Shown here piece by piece: positions 56,151-64,000 of a stretch of 64,000 nucleotides of DNA. The notes under the pieces were generated by a model. The model worked only from the letters and a program-made list of their open reading frames with translations. It made no database searches and had not been told where the DNA came from. This stretch comes from Streptomyces sp. NBC_01471. GTDB taxonomy: Bacteria > Actinomycetota > Actinomycetes > Streptomycetales > Streptomycetaceae. The stretch is from the NCBI RefSeq assembly GCF_041438865.1, contig NZ_CP109450.1:7433501-7497500 (forward strand), given 5' to 3'. Within the stretch, counting starts at the first letter, position 1. Each line of letters begins with the position of its first letter. The position numbers and the translations under genes are program-made.

Positions 56151-56936
56151 GTGAGCTTGAGGATCGTTGTCTGTGTGAAGTATGTGCCCGATGCCACTGG
56201 TGACCGGCATTTCGCCGATGACCTGACGCTGGACCGTGATGATGTCGACGGGCTGCTGTCGGAGCTCGACGAGTACGCGGTGGAGCAGGCGCTCCAGATC
56301 GCGGGCGAGGCTGACGACGCGGAGATCACTGTCCTGACGGTCGGTCCGGAGGATGCGAAGGACGCGTTGCGCAAGGCGCTGTCGATGGGTGCGGACAAGG
56401 CGGTCCATGTCGAGGACGACGATCTGCACGGTACTGATGTGATGGGTACGTCGCTGGTGCTGGCGAAGGCCGTCGAGAAGACCGGTTACGACCTGGTCGT
56501 CTGCGGGATGGCTTCGACCGACGGCACGATGGGCGTGCTCCCGGCGCTCCTCGCGGAGCGGCTCGGTGTCCCGCAGGTGACGCTTTTGTCCGAGGTGTCG
56601 GTCGAGGGCACCACGGTGCGGGGCCGGCGTGACGGCGACACCGCCAGTGAGCAGCTGGAGGCCTCGCTGCCGGCTGTGGTGTCCGTGACGGACCAGTCGG
56701 GCGAGGCCCGCTATCCGTCGTTCAAGGGCATCATGGCGGCGAAGAAGAAGCCGGTGGAGTCCCTGGACCTGGAGGACCTGGGCCTGGAGGCCGGTGAGGT
56801 CGGTCTGGAGGGTGCCTGGACGAAGGTCGACTCCGCGGCGCAGCGTCCGGCCCGTACCGCCGGCACGATCGTCAAGGATGAGGGTGAGGGCGGCAAGCAG
56901 CTCGCGGAGTTCCTCGCGGGCCAGAAGTTCATCTGA
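56151..56936 (+). CDS. etfB: Electron transfer flavoprotein beta subunit
   Basis: A 261-residue ETF beta subunit that accepts electrons from acyl-CoA dehydrogenases with the alpha subunit. It has MSLRIVVCVKYVPDATGDRH, DEYAVEQALQIAGEADDAEI, TVLTVGPEDAKDALRKALSM and the AMP-binding DLVVCGMASTDGTMGVLPAL, plus ARYPSFKGIMAAKKKPVESL, the recognition loop. The GTG at 56151 has AGGAG seven bases upstream. It lies 61 bp before etfA, an operon. Confidence 0.96.
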   Translation: MSLRIVVCVKYVPDATGDRHFADDLTLDRDDVDGLLSELDEYAVEQALQIAGEADDAEITVLTVGPEDAKDALRKALSMGADKAVHVEDDDLHGTDVMGTSLVLAKAVEKTGYDLVVCGMASTDGTMGVLPALLAERLGVPQVTLLSEVSVEGTTVRGRRDGDTASEQLEASLPAVVSVTDQSGEARYPSFKGIMAAKKKPVESLDLEDLGLEAGEVGLEGAWTKVDSAAQRPARTAGTIVKDEGEGGKQLAEFLAGQKFI

Positions 56937-56997
56937 GGCTCCCCGAGCCTCTCAATCGCCCTCAGATTCTTCGTATTCGCAGCAGGAGAGCAATCCC

Positions 56998-57960
56998 ATG
57001 GCTGAAGTTCTCGTTTATGTCGATCACCTCGATGGTGCCGTTCGCAAGCCGACGCTGGAGTTGTTGACGCTGGCCCGGCGGATCGGTGACCCGGTCGCTG
57101 TCGCGCTGGGCGCGGGTGCCGCCGACACCGCTGCCGCTCTCGCGGAGCACGGTGCGGTGAAGGTTCTCACCTCTGATGCCCCCGAGTTCGCCGACTACCT
57201 CGTCGTCCCGAAGGTGGACGCTTTGCAGGCCGCCTGTGACGCGGTGTCCCCGGCCGCGGTGCTGGTGCCGTCGTCCGCGGAGGGCAAGGAGGTCGCCGCG
57301 CGTCTCGCGGTGCGTATCGGCTCGGGCATCATCACCGACGCCACCGACCTGGAGGCGGGTGCGGATGGTCCGGTCGCCACGCAGTCGGCGTTCGCGGCGT
57401 CGTTCACCACCAAGTCCCGCGTCTCCCGCGGTACCCCGGTCATCACTGTCAAGCCGAACTCGGCGCCGGTCGAGGCGGCCCCGGCCGCGGGCACGGTCGA
57501 GGCGCTGTCCGTGTCCTTCGGTGAGAACTCGACGGGCACCAAGGTCGTCTCGCGCACAGCGCGTGAGTCGACGGGCCGCCCGGACCTGACCGAGGCCGCG
57601 ATCGTGGTGTCGGGTGGGCGTGGGGTCAACGGTGCGGAGAACTTCCACATCATCGAGGCTCTCGCGGACTCGCTCGGCGCCGCTGTCGGCGCCTCGCGTG
57701 CGGCTGTGGACGCGGGCTGGTATCCGCACTCCAACCAGGTCGGTCAGACGGGTAAGTCCGTCTCGCCGCAGCTCTACATCGCCAACGGTATCTCCGGGGC
57801 GATCCAGCACCGGGCCGGCATGCAGACGTCGAAGACCATCGTCGCGGTCAACAAGGACGCCGAGGCGCCGATCTTCGACCTCGTCGACTACGGCATCGTC
57901 GGCGACCTCTTCCAGGTCGTCCCGCAGCTCACCGAAGAAGTCACCACCCGCAAGGGCTGA
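56998..57960 (+). CDS. etfA: Electron transfer flavoprotein alpha subunit
   Basis: A 320-residue ETF alpha subunit. The N-terminal domain reads MAEVLVYVDHLDGAVRKPTL and HGAVKVLTSDAPEFADYLVV. The C-terminal FAD-binding domain has IVVSGGRGVNGAENFHIIEA, GWYPHSNQVGQTGKSVSPQL, YIANGISGAIQHRAGMQTSK and DLFQVVPQLTEEVTTRKG. It partners with etfB 61 bp upstream and passes electrons from fatty-acid beta-oxidation and other dehydrogenases to the quinone pool. A strong terminator follows. Confidence 0.97.
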   Translation: MAEVLVYVDHLDGAVRKPTLELLTLARRIGDPVAVALGAGAADTAAALAEHGAVKVLTSDAPEFADYLVVPKVDALQAACDAVSPAAVLVPSSAEGKEVAARLAVRIGSGIITDATDLEAGADGPVATQSAFAASFTTKSRVSRGTPVITVKPNSAPVEAAPAAGTVEALSVSFGENSTGTKVVSRTARESTGRPDLTEAAIVVSGGRGVNGAENFHIIEALADSLGAAVGASRAAVDAGWYPHSNQVGQTGKSVSPQLYIANGISGAIQHRAGMQTSKTIVAVNKDAEAPIFDLVDYGIVGDLFQVVPQLTEEVTTRKG

Positions 57961-57977
57961 CCTGCCTCTTCTCAGTG

Positions 57978-58018
57978 GCCGGGGGCCGCGCGGTGACTTT
58001 CGCCGCGCGGCCCCCGGC
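57978..58018 (+). terminator. Terminator after etfA
   Basis: Perfect 16-bp arms (57978-57993 and 58003-58018) with a 9-base loop, 17 bp after the stop codon. Confidence 0.92.
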
Positions 58019-58081
58019 TGTTTCAGCCAACCATTGACGCAGGTCATGACCGCCCGTTAACTTCGCTATGCGGATTGTTGA

Positions 58082-58096
58082 TTCCGTGAAGCGGAA
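58082..58096. promoter_or_regulatory. TTCCG-N5-CGGAA dyad before the DUF6986 gene
   Basis: A perfect 5-5-5 inverted repeat whose right end lies 16 bp before the start codon, overlapping the untranslated leader. A repressor bound here would block transcription or translation; regulator unknown. Confidence 0.4.
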
Positions 58097-58112
58097 AATA
58101 GGAGGGTGCAGG

Positions 58113-59411
58113 ATGGGTCAGCAGGAGAAGGTGGCAACGAGCCTCGCCGGTGCGGTCAGCGAGGACATCAGCGCTTCCCTGGTCCCGGTCGACGAGGAGC
58201 TGGCGAGCCGCTACCCGGGGGACCCGGGCACCCGTCAGCCCGTCCACACCGTGTACGTCCCCGGTGACGCGTTCGACGCGGGCACCATCCGCTCCTGGGG
58301 CGATCAGGCGCTGGCCTCCCTCGACACCCATGCCCCCGACGCCGCTTCCTTCGCCGGGCTTCTCGGCATCGGCGACGAGCTCGCCACGGCCGTCCACGAC
58401 CGGGTGCGGGCGAAGCTGGAGCGCGAGCCCGTCGAGGACCTGCGTATCGACTTCGAGGACGGCTACGGCCCCCGCCCGGACGCCGAGGAGGACGAGGCAG
58501 CGGCCCGCGCCGCCCGGCTGGTCTCCGAGGCGTACGCGAACGGCACGGCCGCTCCGTACATGGGCATCCGGATGAAGTGCATGGAGGCGGCGGTCCGCGA
58601 CCGCGGCATCCGCACCACCGACATCTTCCTCACCGGTCTGATGCAGGCGGGCGGCCTGCCCGAAGGGCTCGTCCTGACCCTTCCCAAGGTGACCTACCCC
58701 GAGCAGGTCACCGCCTTCGTGCGTCTCCTCGAAGCCTTCGAGAAGACGCACAGCCTCCCCGCCGGCCGGATCGGCTTCGAGATCCAGATCGAGACCAGCC
58801 AGTCCATCCTGGCCTCCGACGGGACCGCGGCCGTCGCCAGGGTGATCGGCGCCGCGGAGGGCCGGGCCACCGGGCTGCACTACGGCACCTTCGACTACAG
58901 CGCCTGCCTCGGCGTCAGCGCGGCCCACCAGGCCAGCGACCACCCGGCGGCCGACCACGCGAAGGCCGTCATGCAGGTCGCGGCGGCCGGCACCGGTGTA
59001 CGTGTGTCGGACGGTTCGACCAACGTCCTGCCGATCGGTAGCACCGAGCACGTGCACGAGGCCTGGCGGCTCCACTACGGCCTCACGCGCCGGGCGCTGG
59101 CCCGCGCCTACTACCAGGGCTGGGACATGCACCCGGCGCATCTGCCGACCCGCTACGCGGCGGTGTTCGCCTTCTACCGGGAGGGCCTGGAACCGGCTGC
59201 CGCCCGGCTCGCCGCCTACGTGGCCAAGGCCGGCGGTGACGTCATGGACGAGCCGGCGACCGCCAAGGCGCTCAGCGGATATCTGCTGCGCGGCCTCGAC
59301 TGCGGCGCACTCGACGACGCGGAGGTCACCCGGCTCACCGGTCTGACCCGCGCCGACATGGAGGGCTTCTCGGGCCCGCGCCGCGCGGACCTGACGATCA
59401 CCGCCCCCTGA
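58113..59411 (+). CDS. DUF6986/CitE-like aldolase family protein
   Basis: A 432-residue HpcH/HpaI-type (CitE-like) TIM-barrel protein. LRIDFEDGYGPRPDAEED is the metal-binding region, and GRIGFEIQIETSQSILASDG carries the catalytic Glu, as in malyl-CoA and citrate lyases. FLTGLMQAGGLPEGLVLTLP and LHYGTFDYSACLGVSAAHQA are also typical. Members of DUF6986 in Streptomyces often stand near purine or allantoin-degradation genes. The ATG at 58113 has GGAGG eight bases upstream. Substrate unknown. It converges with LacI across a perfect hairpin. Confidence 0.85.
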   Translation: MGQQEKVATSLAGAVSEDISASLVPVDEELASRYPGDPGTRQPVHTVYVPGDAFDAGTIRSWGDQALASLDTHAPDAASFAGLLGIGDELATAVHDRVRAKLEREPVEDLRIDFEDGYGPRPDAEEDEAAARAARLVSEAYANGTAAPYMGIRMKCMEAAVRDRGIRTTDIFLTGLMQAGGLPEGLVLTLPKVTYPEQVTAFVRLLEAFEKTHSLPAGRIGFEIQIETSQSILASDGTAAVARVIGAAEGRATGLHYGTFDYSACLGVSAAHQASDHPAADHAKAVMQVAAAGTGVRVSDGSTNVLPIGSTEHVHEAWRLHYGLTRRALARAYYQGWDMHPAHLPTRYAAVFAFYREGLEPAAARLAAYVAKAGGDVMDEPATAKALSGYLLRGLDCGALDDAEVTRLTGLTRADMEGFSGPRRADLTITAP

Positions 59412-59478
59412 CCGTCGCCGTCCCGACCGCACCCCGGCTCACGCACCGGGACCCGGTCCCGCCACCAGGGTGCGCCGA

Positions 59479-59519
59479 CAGCGCTGCCCCCGTCCGGACA
59501 AACGGCGGGGGCAGCGCTG
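59479..59519. terminator. Bidirectional terminator between DUF6986 and lacI-type gene
   Basis: Perfect 14-bp arms (59479-59492 and 59506-59519) with a 13-base loop, between convergent genes. Confidence 0.88.
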
Positions 59520-59539
59520 AGTCCGTACCGAGAACGCTG

Positions 59540-60568
59540 CTACGCGGGCGGGATCTCGCCCGAACCGCGCGCGATGAGCCGGGTCGGCAGCACCTTCTGC
59601 GCGGGGGCGTCGTCCGCGCCGTCCAGCCTGCGGAAGAGCGTCTCGGCCGCCGTACGCCCCAGCGCCGCCGAGTCCTGCGCGATCACCGTGATCCCCAGCA
59701 GGTCGGCCAGCTCGATGTCGTCGAACCCGACGAGGGCCACCTGCTGCTCGCGCTCGGCCAGGACACGTACGGCGGTCACCGTCACACGGTTGTTGCCCGC
59801 GAAGATCGCGGTGACCGGTGAGGGACCGTCCAGCAGCGTCTCCACCGCGGCCCGCACGCGGTCGGCCTCCGTGACACCGAGTGAGACCCAGGCGTCGTTC
59901 ACCTCCAGTCCGCCCTCCGCCATGGCAGCGTGGTAGCCGCGCAGGCGCTCGGTGGCCGTGTGGATCCGCGGCTGGTCGCCCACGAAGCCGATCCTGCGGT
60001 GGCCCCCCGCGATCAGATGGGCGACGCCGTCGCGGGCGCCGCCGAAGTTGTCCGAGAACACCATGTCCGCGTCGATCTTCCCGGCGGGACGGTCCACGAA
60101 GACGGTGGCGACCCCGGCGGCGATCTCCGGTTCCAGATAGCGGTGGTCGTCCCCGGCCGGGATCACGATCAGCCCGTCCACCCTGCGGGCGCAGAGCGCG
60201 AGGACCAGCTCCTGCTCCCGCTCCGGATCCTCGGCACTGGAACCGTTGATGAGGAGCGCGCCGTGGGCCCGGGCCACCTCTTCCACCGCGCGGTTCAGCG
60301 GCCCGTAGAAAGGGTCGGCGAGGTCCTCCAGGACCAGGCCGATGCTCGCGGTGCGGCCCTTGCGCAGCACGCGTGCGCTGTCGTTGCGGCGGAATCCGAG
60401 GGCCTCGATGGCCTCCTGAACCCGGCGCTCGGTGTCGGGCGTGACGCCCGCCTCGCCGTTCACCACCCGCGACACTGTTTTGAGGCCGACTCCGGCACGC
60501 GCGGCGACATCCTTCATCGTCGGCCGGTTGCCGTAGCGGGGCTCGGAGTGGCTGGTGGTCCGGTCCAC
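59540..60568 (-). CDS. LacI family transcriptional repressor
   Basis: A 342-residue LacI/GalR regulator. The N-terminal HTH reads PTMKDVAARAGVGLKTVSRV with the hinge QEAIEALGFRRNDSARVLRK. The periplasmic-binding-like domain starts ASIGLVLEDLADPFYGPLNR, and VALVGFDDIELADLLGITV carries the typical C-terminal ligand residues. The GTG at 60568 has AGGA nine bases upstream. A GACAACGTTGTC palindrome in the divergent gap to the ROK gene is its likely operator. It probably responds to a sugar. Confidence 0.94.
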   Translation of the reverse strand: MDRTTSHSEPRYGNRPTMKDVAARAGVGLKTVSRVVNGEAGVTPDTERRVQEAIEALGFRRNDSARVLRKGRTASIGLVLEDLADPFYGPLNRAVEEVARAHGALLINGSSAEDPEREQELVLALCARRVDGLIVIPAGDDHRYLEPEIAAGVATVFVDRPAGKIDADMVFSDNFGGARDGVAHLIAGGHRRIGFVGDQPRIHTATERLRGYHAAMAEGGLEVNDAWVSLGVTEADRVRAAVETLLDGPSPVTAIFAGNNRVTVTAVRVLAEREQQVALVGFDDIELADLLGITVIAQDSAALGRTAAETLFRRLDGADDAPAQKVLPTRLIARGSGEIPPA

Positions 60569-60629
60569 GGTGCGCTGTCCTGTCGTCGGCTGGTGTGCTG
60601 TGGGAGATGCGTGTCGAGCATAGGGCCTG

Positions 60630-60641
60630 GACAACGTTGTC
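60630..60641. promoter_or_regulatory. LacI-type operator GACAACGTTGTC
   Basis: A perfect 12-bp palindrome with a central CG, the style of LacI/GalR operators, between the divergent LacI-type and ROK genes. Confidence 0.75.
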
Positions 60642-60705
60642 AGGTGAATGGAGACTGACCACTTACACTCCTCATTACCCCTTGTCACCTGGAGATCCGA
60701 CAGCA

Positions 60706-61665
60706 ATGCACAACCACCTCGTAGCCGCGCTGGACATCGGCGGCACAAAGATCGCCGGCGCGCTGGTGGACGGCAGGGGGCAGATTCTCGTACGAGCGCA
60801 GGCGCCGACACCCGCCAGGGAGGACGGCGACACCGTGATGGGCGCCGTCAAGGAGGTGCTCGACGGGCTCGCGGCCGACCCCAGGTGGGAGCGCGCCACC
60901 GCTGTCGGCATCGGCAGCGCCGGGCCCGTGGACGCGTCGGCCGGCACCGTCAGCCCGGTCAACGTGCCCGGCTGGCGCGACTACCCGCTCGTCGAGCGGG
61001 TGCGCGGCGCGGTCGGCGGCCTGCCGGTCACGCTCGTCGGGGACGGCGTCGCCATGACCGCGGCGGAACACTGGCAGGGCGCGGCCCGCGGATACGACAA
61101 CGCCCTGTGCATGGTCGTCTCCACAGGCGTGGGCGGTGGTCTGGTGCTGGGCGGCACCCTGCGTCCCGGCCCCAGCGGCAACGCCGGGCACATCGGCCAC
61201 ATCAGCGTCGATCTGGACGGGGACGCCTGCCCGTGCGGTTCGCGCGGCTGCGTCGAGCGCATCGCCAGCGGCCCGAACATCGCCCGCCGCGCCCTGGCGG
61301 GCGGCTGGCGCCCCGGCCCGGACGGCGACGCCACCGCCGCCGCGGTGGCCGCGTCGGCGCGCGCGGGCGACAGTACGGCCCTCGCGTCCTTCGAGCGCGC
61401 GGCCCAGGCGCTCGCCGCCGGGATCGCCGCCACCGCGACCCTGGTCGAGATCGACATCGCGGTGATCGGCGGGGGAGTGGCGGGCGCGGGCGACGTGCTG
61501 TTCGGTCCGCTGCGCCGCGCACTGCGGGACTACGCCACGCTCTCCTTCGTGCAGCAGCTGAAAGTGGCTCCCGCTCTGATGGGCAACGACGCCGGTCTGG
61601 TCGGGGCTGCGGCTGCCGCCACGCTCGGCGAACCGGACGGGGCGGCAGCGGGCGTCAGCAGCTGA
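60706..61665 (+). CDS. ROK family sugar kinase
   Basis: A 319-residue ROK kinase (glucokinase-like). It has ALDIGGTKIAGALVDGRGQI (phosphate-1), GIGSAGPVDASAGTVSPVNV, the catalytic region VTLVGDGVAMTAAEHWQGAA, VSTGVGGGLVLGGTLRPG and the zinc-binding ROK motif GDACPCGSRGCVERIASGPN. ALVDGRG and VGGGLVLGG bind ATP. ATG 60706 has GGAG seven bases upstream. It probably phosphorylates a hexose such as galactose or glucose. It is divergent from the LacI repressor and overlaps the alpha-galactosidase gene tail-to-tail by 11 bp. Confidence 0.93.
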   Translation: MHNHLVAALDIGGTKIAGALVDGRGQILVRAQAPTPAREDGDTVMGAVKEVLDGLAADPRWERATAVGIGSAGPVDASAGTVSPVNVPGWRDYPLVERVRGAVGGLPVTLVGDGVAMTAAEHWQGAARGYDNALCMVVSTGVGGGLVLGGTLRPGPSGNAGHIGHISVDLDGDACPCGSRGCVERIASGPNIARRALAGGWRPGPDGDATAAAVAASARAGDSTALASFERAAQALAAGIAATATLVEIDIAVIGGGVAGAGDVLFGPLRRALRDYATLSFVQQLKVAPALMGNDAGLVGAAAAATLGEPDGAAAGVSS

Positions 61666-63685
61666 GCCGCGCTCCGGCCCAGTCGGCGTGGTCGGAGTCG
61701 TTCCCGTCCCCGCCGTCGGTGACCACCAGGCGTACCGTCCGCGCTCCGCTCACATCGGCCGAGAGCGGCTGCGCCGGCATGCCGTTGGTGAGGACGCCGG
61801 TCGACGCGGCCTTCCGGCCGTCGGCCCAGATCTCGAAGGCGACCGTCCCCTTGCCGTCCTTCTCGTCGTCGACCCCCACCTCGGCGCTCACCTCGGAGCA
61901 GGCGCCACCCGTGTAGTACTCGACGGCGCTCGGCGCGTGCACCCCGAGCCCCTTGGCGTACACGGTCCCGCCGATCGTGATCGGCTTTCCGTCGCCCGCC
62001 TGGTCCTCGCCGTTGCTGGTGTCCTTCTCCACCGGGCCCCAGCCGTTGCTGGACGAGAGCGCCCGCAGATCACTGAGGTACGGGCTCCCGGCGGGCGGTG
62101 CCACGACGACATGCACCGGGACGGGCTGCCCGGACCGGATACGTTCGCCGCTCGCCGAGCGGTACGTCGAAGCCAGCTCGATCTCGTAGTCGCCAGCGGC
62201 CGTCCCCGGGGGAGCGGTGAGCTGCCAGGAGGTGCTCAGTGACTTCCCGGTCGGCACAGCGGGCGCGGAGGCCCTGGAGAGTGCCTTCACGGTCCAGCCG
62301 GCCGGGCCGGTGAGCGAGGCGCCGACCTGGAGGGCCGGGACACGGCCCAGGTCGGTGACCGTGGTGGTCACCCCGGTGGCCTTGCCCGCCTCGGCCAGCA
62401 GCGGGCCGCTGATGCCGGTGTCGACGGCCGAGGGGTACTTGGCCCACGCGCGGTCCGCCCTGACGCGCAGCAGCACCGTGCCGTGCGCCGGCACGGTGGC
62501 CGAGAGGGTGCCCGCGGTGCTGTACGTCCTGTGCTGCCACAGGTCGCGCTCGGTGTACGCGGCCGCCTTCGGCAGACCGGCCGCGGCAGCCGTGGTGGAG
62601 ATGCGCTGCGGGCTGTCCGACTCGTTGAAGAGCGCCACGGCGCGGCTGCCGTCCTTCATCTCCTTGGCGACGACCCAGCGCCCGGCGCCGGACGAGAGGA
62701 CGGTGCCCTGCTTGCCGAGCGGGTCCTGGTCGACGGCGATGACCTCCTTGTTGGTCACGATGTCGTAGGTCTCGTCCGACGCCTTGCGCAGGTCCGTACC
62801 GATCAGCAGCGGCGCCGCCATGACCGACCACATCGAGAAGTGTGTGCGGTACTCGGTGTCGGTCATCCCGCCGTTGCCGACCTCCAGCATGTCCGGGTCG
62901 TTCCAGTGCCCCGGCCCCGCAGCCGCGGCGAGCGGCAGGTTCTGCTTGAGGATCGACAGCATCGAGGCCCAGTTGTCGCTGATGTCACCCGTCGTACGCC
63001 AGAGGTTCCCGACGTCACCGGCCCACTCCCAGGGCTTGTTGGAGCCCCATTCGCAGATGCTGTAGACGATCGGGCGGCCGGTGGCGGCGAGTGCGTCGCG
63101 CATGGCGGTGTATCGCTTCACGGCGTCGACGCCCTGGTTGTTGCAGTTGTCGTACTTGAGGTAGTCGACGCCCCAGTCCGCGAACTGCTGGGCGTCACTG
63201 GCCTCATGGCCCAGGGCTCCGGGCAGCCCGGTGCTGTCGCAGGTCCTGGTGCCCGCGCTCGTGTAGATGCCGAGCTTGAGCCCCTTGGAGTGGACGTAGT
63301 CGGCAACTGCCTTGATGCCGTTGGGGAACCGCACCGGATCCGGCACCAGTTTCCCGTCGGCGTTCCGCTGGGGGAGCGCCCAGCAGTCGTCGAGGTTCAC
63401 GTACTGGTATCCGGCCGCCTTGAGACCCTTGTCGACGAAGAGGTCGGCGGTGCCCTCCACCATCGCCTCGTTGAAGTCCGCGCGGCAGTGTGTGGAGTTC
63501 CAGTTGTTGAAACCCATCGGAGGTGTGAGCGCGAGGCCGTTGTCGGCCTTGGGCGTCACGGTGTCCGGCGCGCTGCTGGCGACGGCCGGTGAGGCGAGCC
63601 CGCCGGCGCAGAGCAGTGCGGTGACCAGTGCTCCGAGGACTCTTTGACGCAGGGGACGGGAGTGGCTGGGGGGAAGGTGACGCAT
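61655..63685 (-). CDS. Secreted GH27 alpha-galactosidase with NPCBM domain
   Basis: A 676-residue secreted enzyme with a signal peptide (about residues 1-37, RQRVLGALVTALLCAGGLA, cleavage near VAS-SA). The GH27 domain (about 50-430) has GFNNWNSTHCRADFNE, the nucleophile Asp in YLKYDNCNNQGVDAVKRY, and the acid/base Asp in RTTGDISDNWASMLSIL. A C-terminal NPCBM/beta-sandwich region follows, with YAKGLGVHAPSAVEYYTGG (an NPCBM hallmark). It releases alpha-linked galactose from oligosaccharides or gums. ATG 63685 has GGAGGA seven bases upstream. Its stop overlaps the ROK gene by 11 bp. Confidence 0.95.
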   Translation of the reverse strand: MRHLPPSHSRPLRQRVLGALVTALLCAGGLASPAVASSAPDTVTPKADNGLALTPPMGFNNWNSTHCRADFNEAMVEGTADLFVDKGLKAAGYQYVNLDDCWALPQRNADGKLVPDPVRFPNGIKAVADYVHSKGLKLGIYTSAGTRTCDSTGLPGALGHEASDAQQFADWGVDYLKYDNCNNQGVDAVKRYTAMRDALAATGRPIVYSICEWGSNKPWEWAGDVGNLWRTTGDISDNWASMLSILKQNLPLAAAAGPGHWNDPDMLEVGNGGMTDTEYRTHFSMWSVMAAPLLIGTDLRKASDETYDIVTNKEVIAVDQDPLGKQGTVLSSGAGRWVVAKEMKDGSRAVALFNESDSPQRISTTAAAAGLPKAAAYTERDLWQHRTYSTAGTLSATVPAHGTVLLRVRADRAWAKYPSAVDTGISGPLLAEAGKATGVTTTVTDLGRVPALQVGASLTGPAGWTVKALSRASAPAVPTGKSLSTSWQLTAPPGTAAGDYEIELASTYRSASGERIRSGQPVPVHVVVAPPAGSPYLSDLRALSSSNGWGPVEKDTSNGEDQAGDGKPITIGGTVYAKGLGVHAPSAVEYYTGGACSEVSAEVGVDDEKDGKGTVAFEIWADGRKAASTGVLTNGMPAQPLSADVSGARTVRLVVTDGGDGNDSDHADWAGARLSC

Positions 63686-63817
63686 CGTGACGTTCCTCCG
63701 TAGGTGCCCGTGATCGGATGTCTTCATGTACGCGTCATGGCGAGCGTTTACGGTAGGGCTTGTTTGAGTCTGTTGGAAGGGGCGCGGTAACGGTTGTCCG
63801 ATATCTCGCCAGAACCC

Positions 63818-63846
63818 TTGACTGGCACGTCAGTTGGGAGTGAGAT
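63818..63846 (+). promoter_or_regulatory. Candidate promoter of the solute-binding protein gene
   Basis: TTGACT (63818-63823) and TGAGAT (63841-63846), spaced 17 bp, lie 49 bp before the gene start at 63896. The -10 match is only moderate. Confidence 0.4.
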
Positions 63847-63895
63847 CCAATCCTCGCGTTCGGTTGTGTTGAGTTTCACCCTGGAGGAGGGGGAC

Positions 63896-64000
63896 ATGGC
63901 GCAGTCTTCGTACAACGGTTCAGTCGTGCCCGGAAGTGTGGCTGGACATCGGATGTCCCGTCGGAATCTTCTGCGTGGCGCGGCCCTCGGTGCCGGTGCT
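63896..64000 (+). CDS. Tat-exported protein, probably a sugar-ABC solute-binding protein (3' truncated by window)
   Basis: Only 35 codons are visible. The ATG follows a clear GGAGGAGGGGG ribosome binding site. The protein opens with a polar stretch and then a twin-arginine signal start (MSRRNLLRGAALGAGA), typical of Tat-exported lipoproteins such as ABC-transporter solute-binding proteins. Its position beyond the alpha-galactosidase gene, in divergent orientation, suggests uptake of the released sugar. The identity is an inference from 35 codons and context. Confidence 0.5.
   Translation, partial: MAQSSYNGSVVPGSVAGHRMSRRNLLRGAALGAGA

Noticed and set aside
1..64000. tRNA, rRNA, CRISPR arrays, prophage, transposases or attachment sites
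   Set aside because: I saw no cloverleaf, rRNA-like stretch, regular spacer-repeat array, integrase or transposase; a tRNAscan or CRISPR finder would settle it.

Overview
The window is high-GC DNA with strong third-position G/C bias, many GTG starts and many ATGA/GTGA stop-start overlaps. Together with typical gene families (DUF6479, DUF6421, DUF5134, DUF6986, a Streptomyces-type gas vesicle cluster, a chitinase with paired 12-mer control sites) this points to the chromosome of a Streptomyces or close relative. I see no rRNA, tRNA, CRISPR array, prophage or insertion sequence. Most of the window looks like stable chromosome with small metabolic operons, and many convergent gene pairs are separated by long perfect hairpin terminators.

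Layout, left half. 1-3237: the distal part of a gas vesicle operon (SRPBCC protein, gvpJ, gvpL, gvpS, gvpK, then a small Ala/Lys-rich protein), closed by two strong hairpins. 3489-10974: assorted membrane and hypothetical genes, including a DUF2470 gene behind a clear iron box (6070-6088), a PIG-V-like mannosyltransferase, a YceI protein and a membrane PP2C phosphatase. 11012-17135: a secreted GH18 chitinase with a paired DasR-like 12-mer, a three-subunit molybdenum hydroxylase and a GH114-like lipoprotein. 17241-19460: monomeric NADP isocitrate dehydrogenase. 19853-26063: an ABC-2 exporter, a lactonase, a CbiX-like protein, a BadF-type sugar kinase and ung. 26225-30890: LtrA, DinB, a WYL regulator and argG, which appears to be leaderless and to overlap an ARG-box-like palindrome.

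Layout, right half. 30972-35716: a two-component system divergent from a GT2/DUF2064/methyltransferase operon. 35774-43389: a sugar-acid catabolic regulon with a GntR/FCD regulator, an L-rhamnose/L-fucose mutarotase, a fumarylacetoacetase-family hydrolase, an MFS sugar porter, lutABC and an enolase-superfamily dehydratase. Three related CTATAG-centred sites sit before its three transcription units. My inference is that a deoxysugar is broken down without phosphorylation to pyruvate plus L-lactate, and that LutABC oxidises the L-lactate. 43454-49714: an OYE reductase with a divergent ArsR gene, a TetR regulator, a HAD protein, an M56 peptidase, DUF5134, GNAT and GDPD genes. 50060-53291: DUF6421, SDR and threonine aldolase genes, followed by a frameshifted remnant. 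53756-57960: PlsC, a thioredoxin-like protein, a flavin reductase behind a possible cysteine-rich leader ORF, and ETF beta/alpha. 58113-64000: a DUF6986 aldolase-like enzyme, then a LacI regulator, ROK kinase, secreted alpha-galactosidase and the start of a Tat-exported protein that together look like a galactoside-use locus.

Most unusual points: the three-site GntR regulon with built-in L-lactate disposal; the leaderless argG promoter lying inside an ARG-box-like palindrome and over the upstream gene's stop codon; the iron box on the DUF2470 gene; the inverted 12-mer pair at the chitinase; the Cys-rich leader ORF; and a remnant gene broken by one missing base. None of these was checked against a database.
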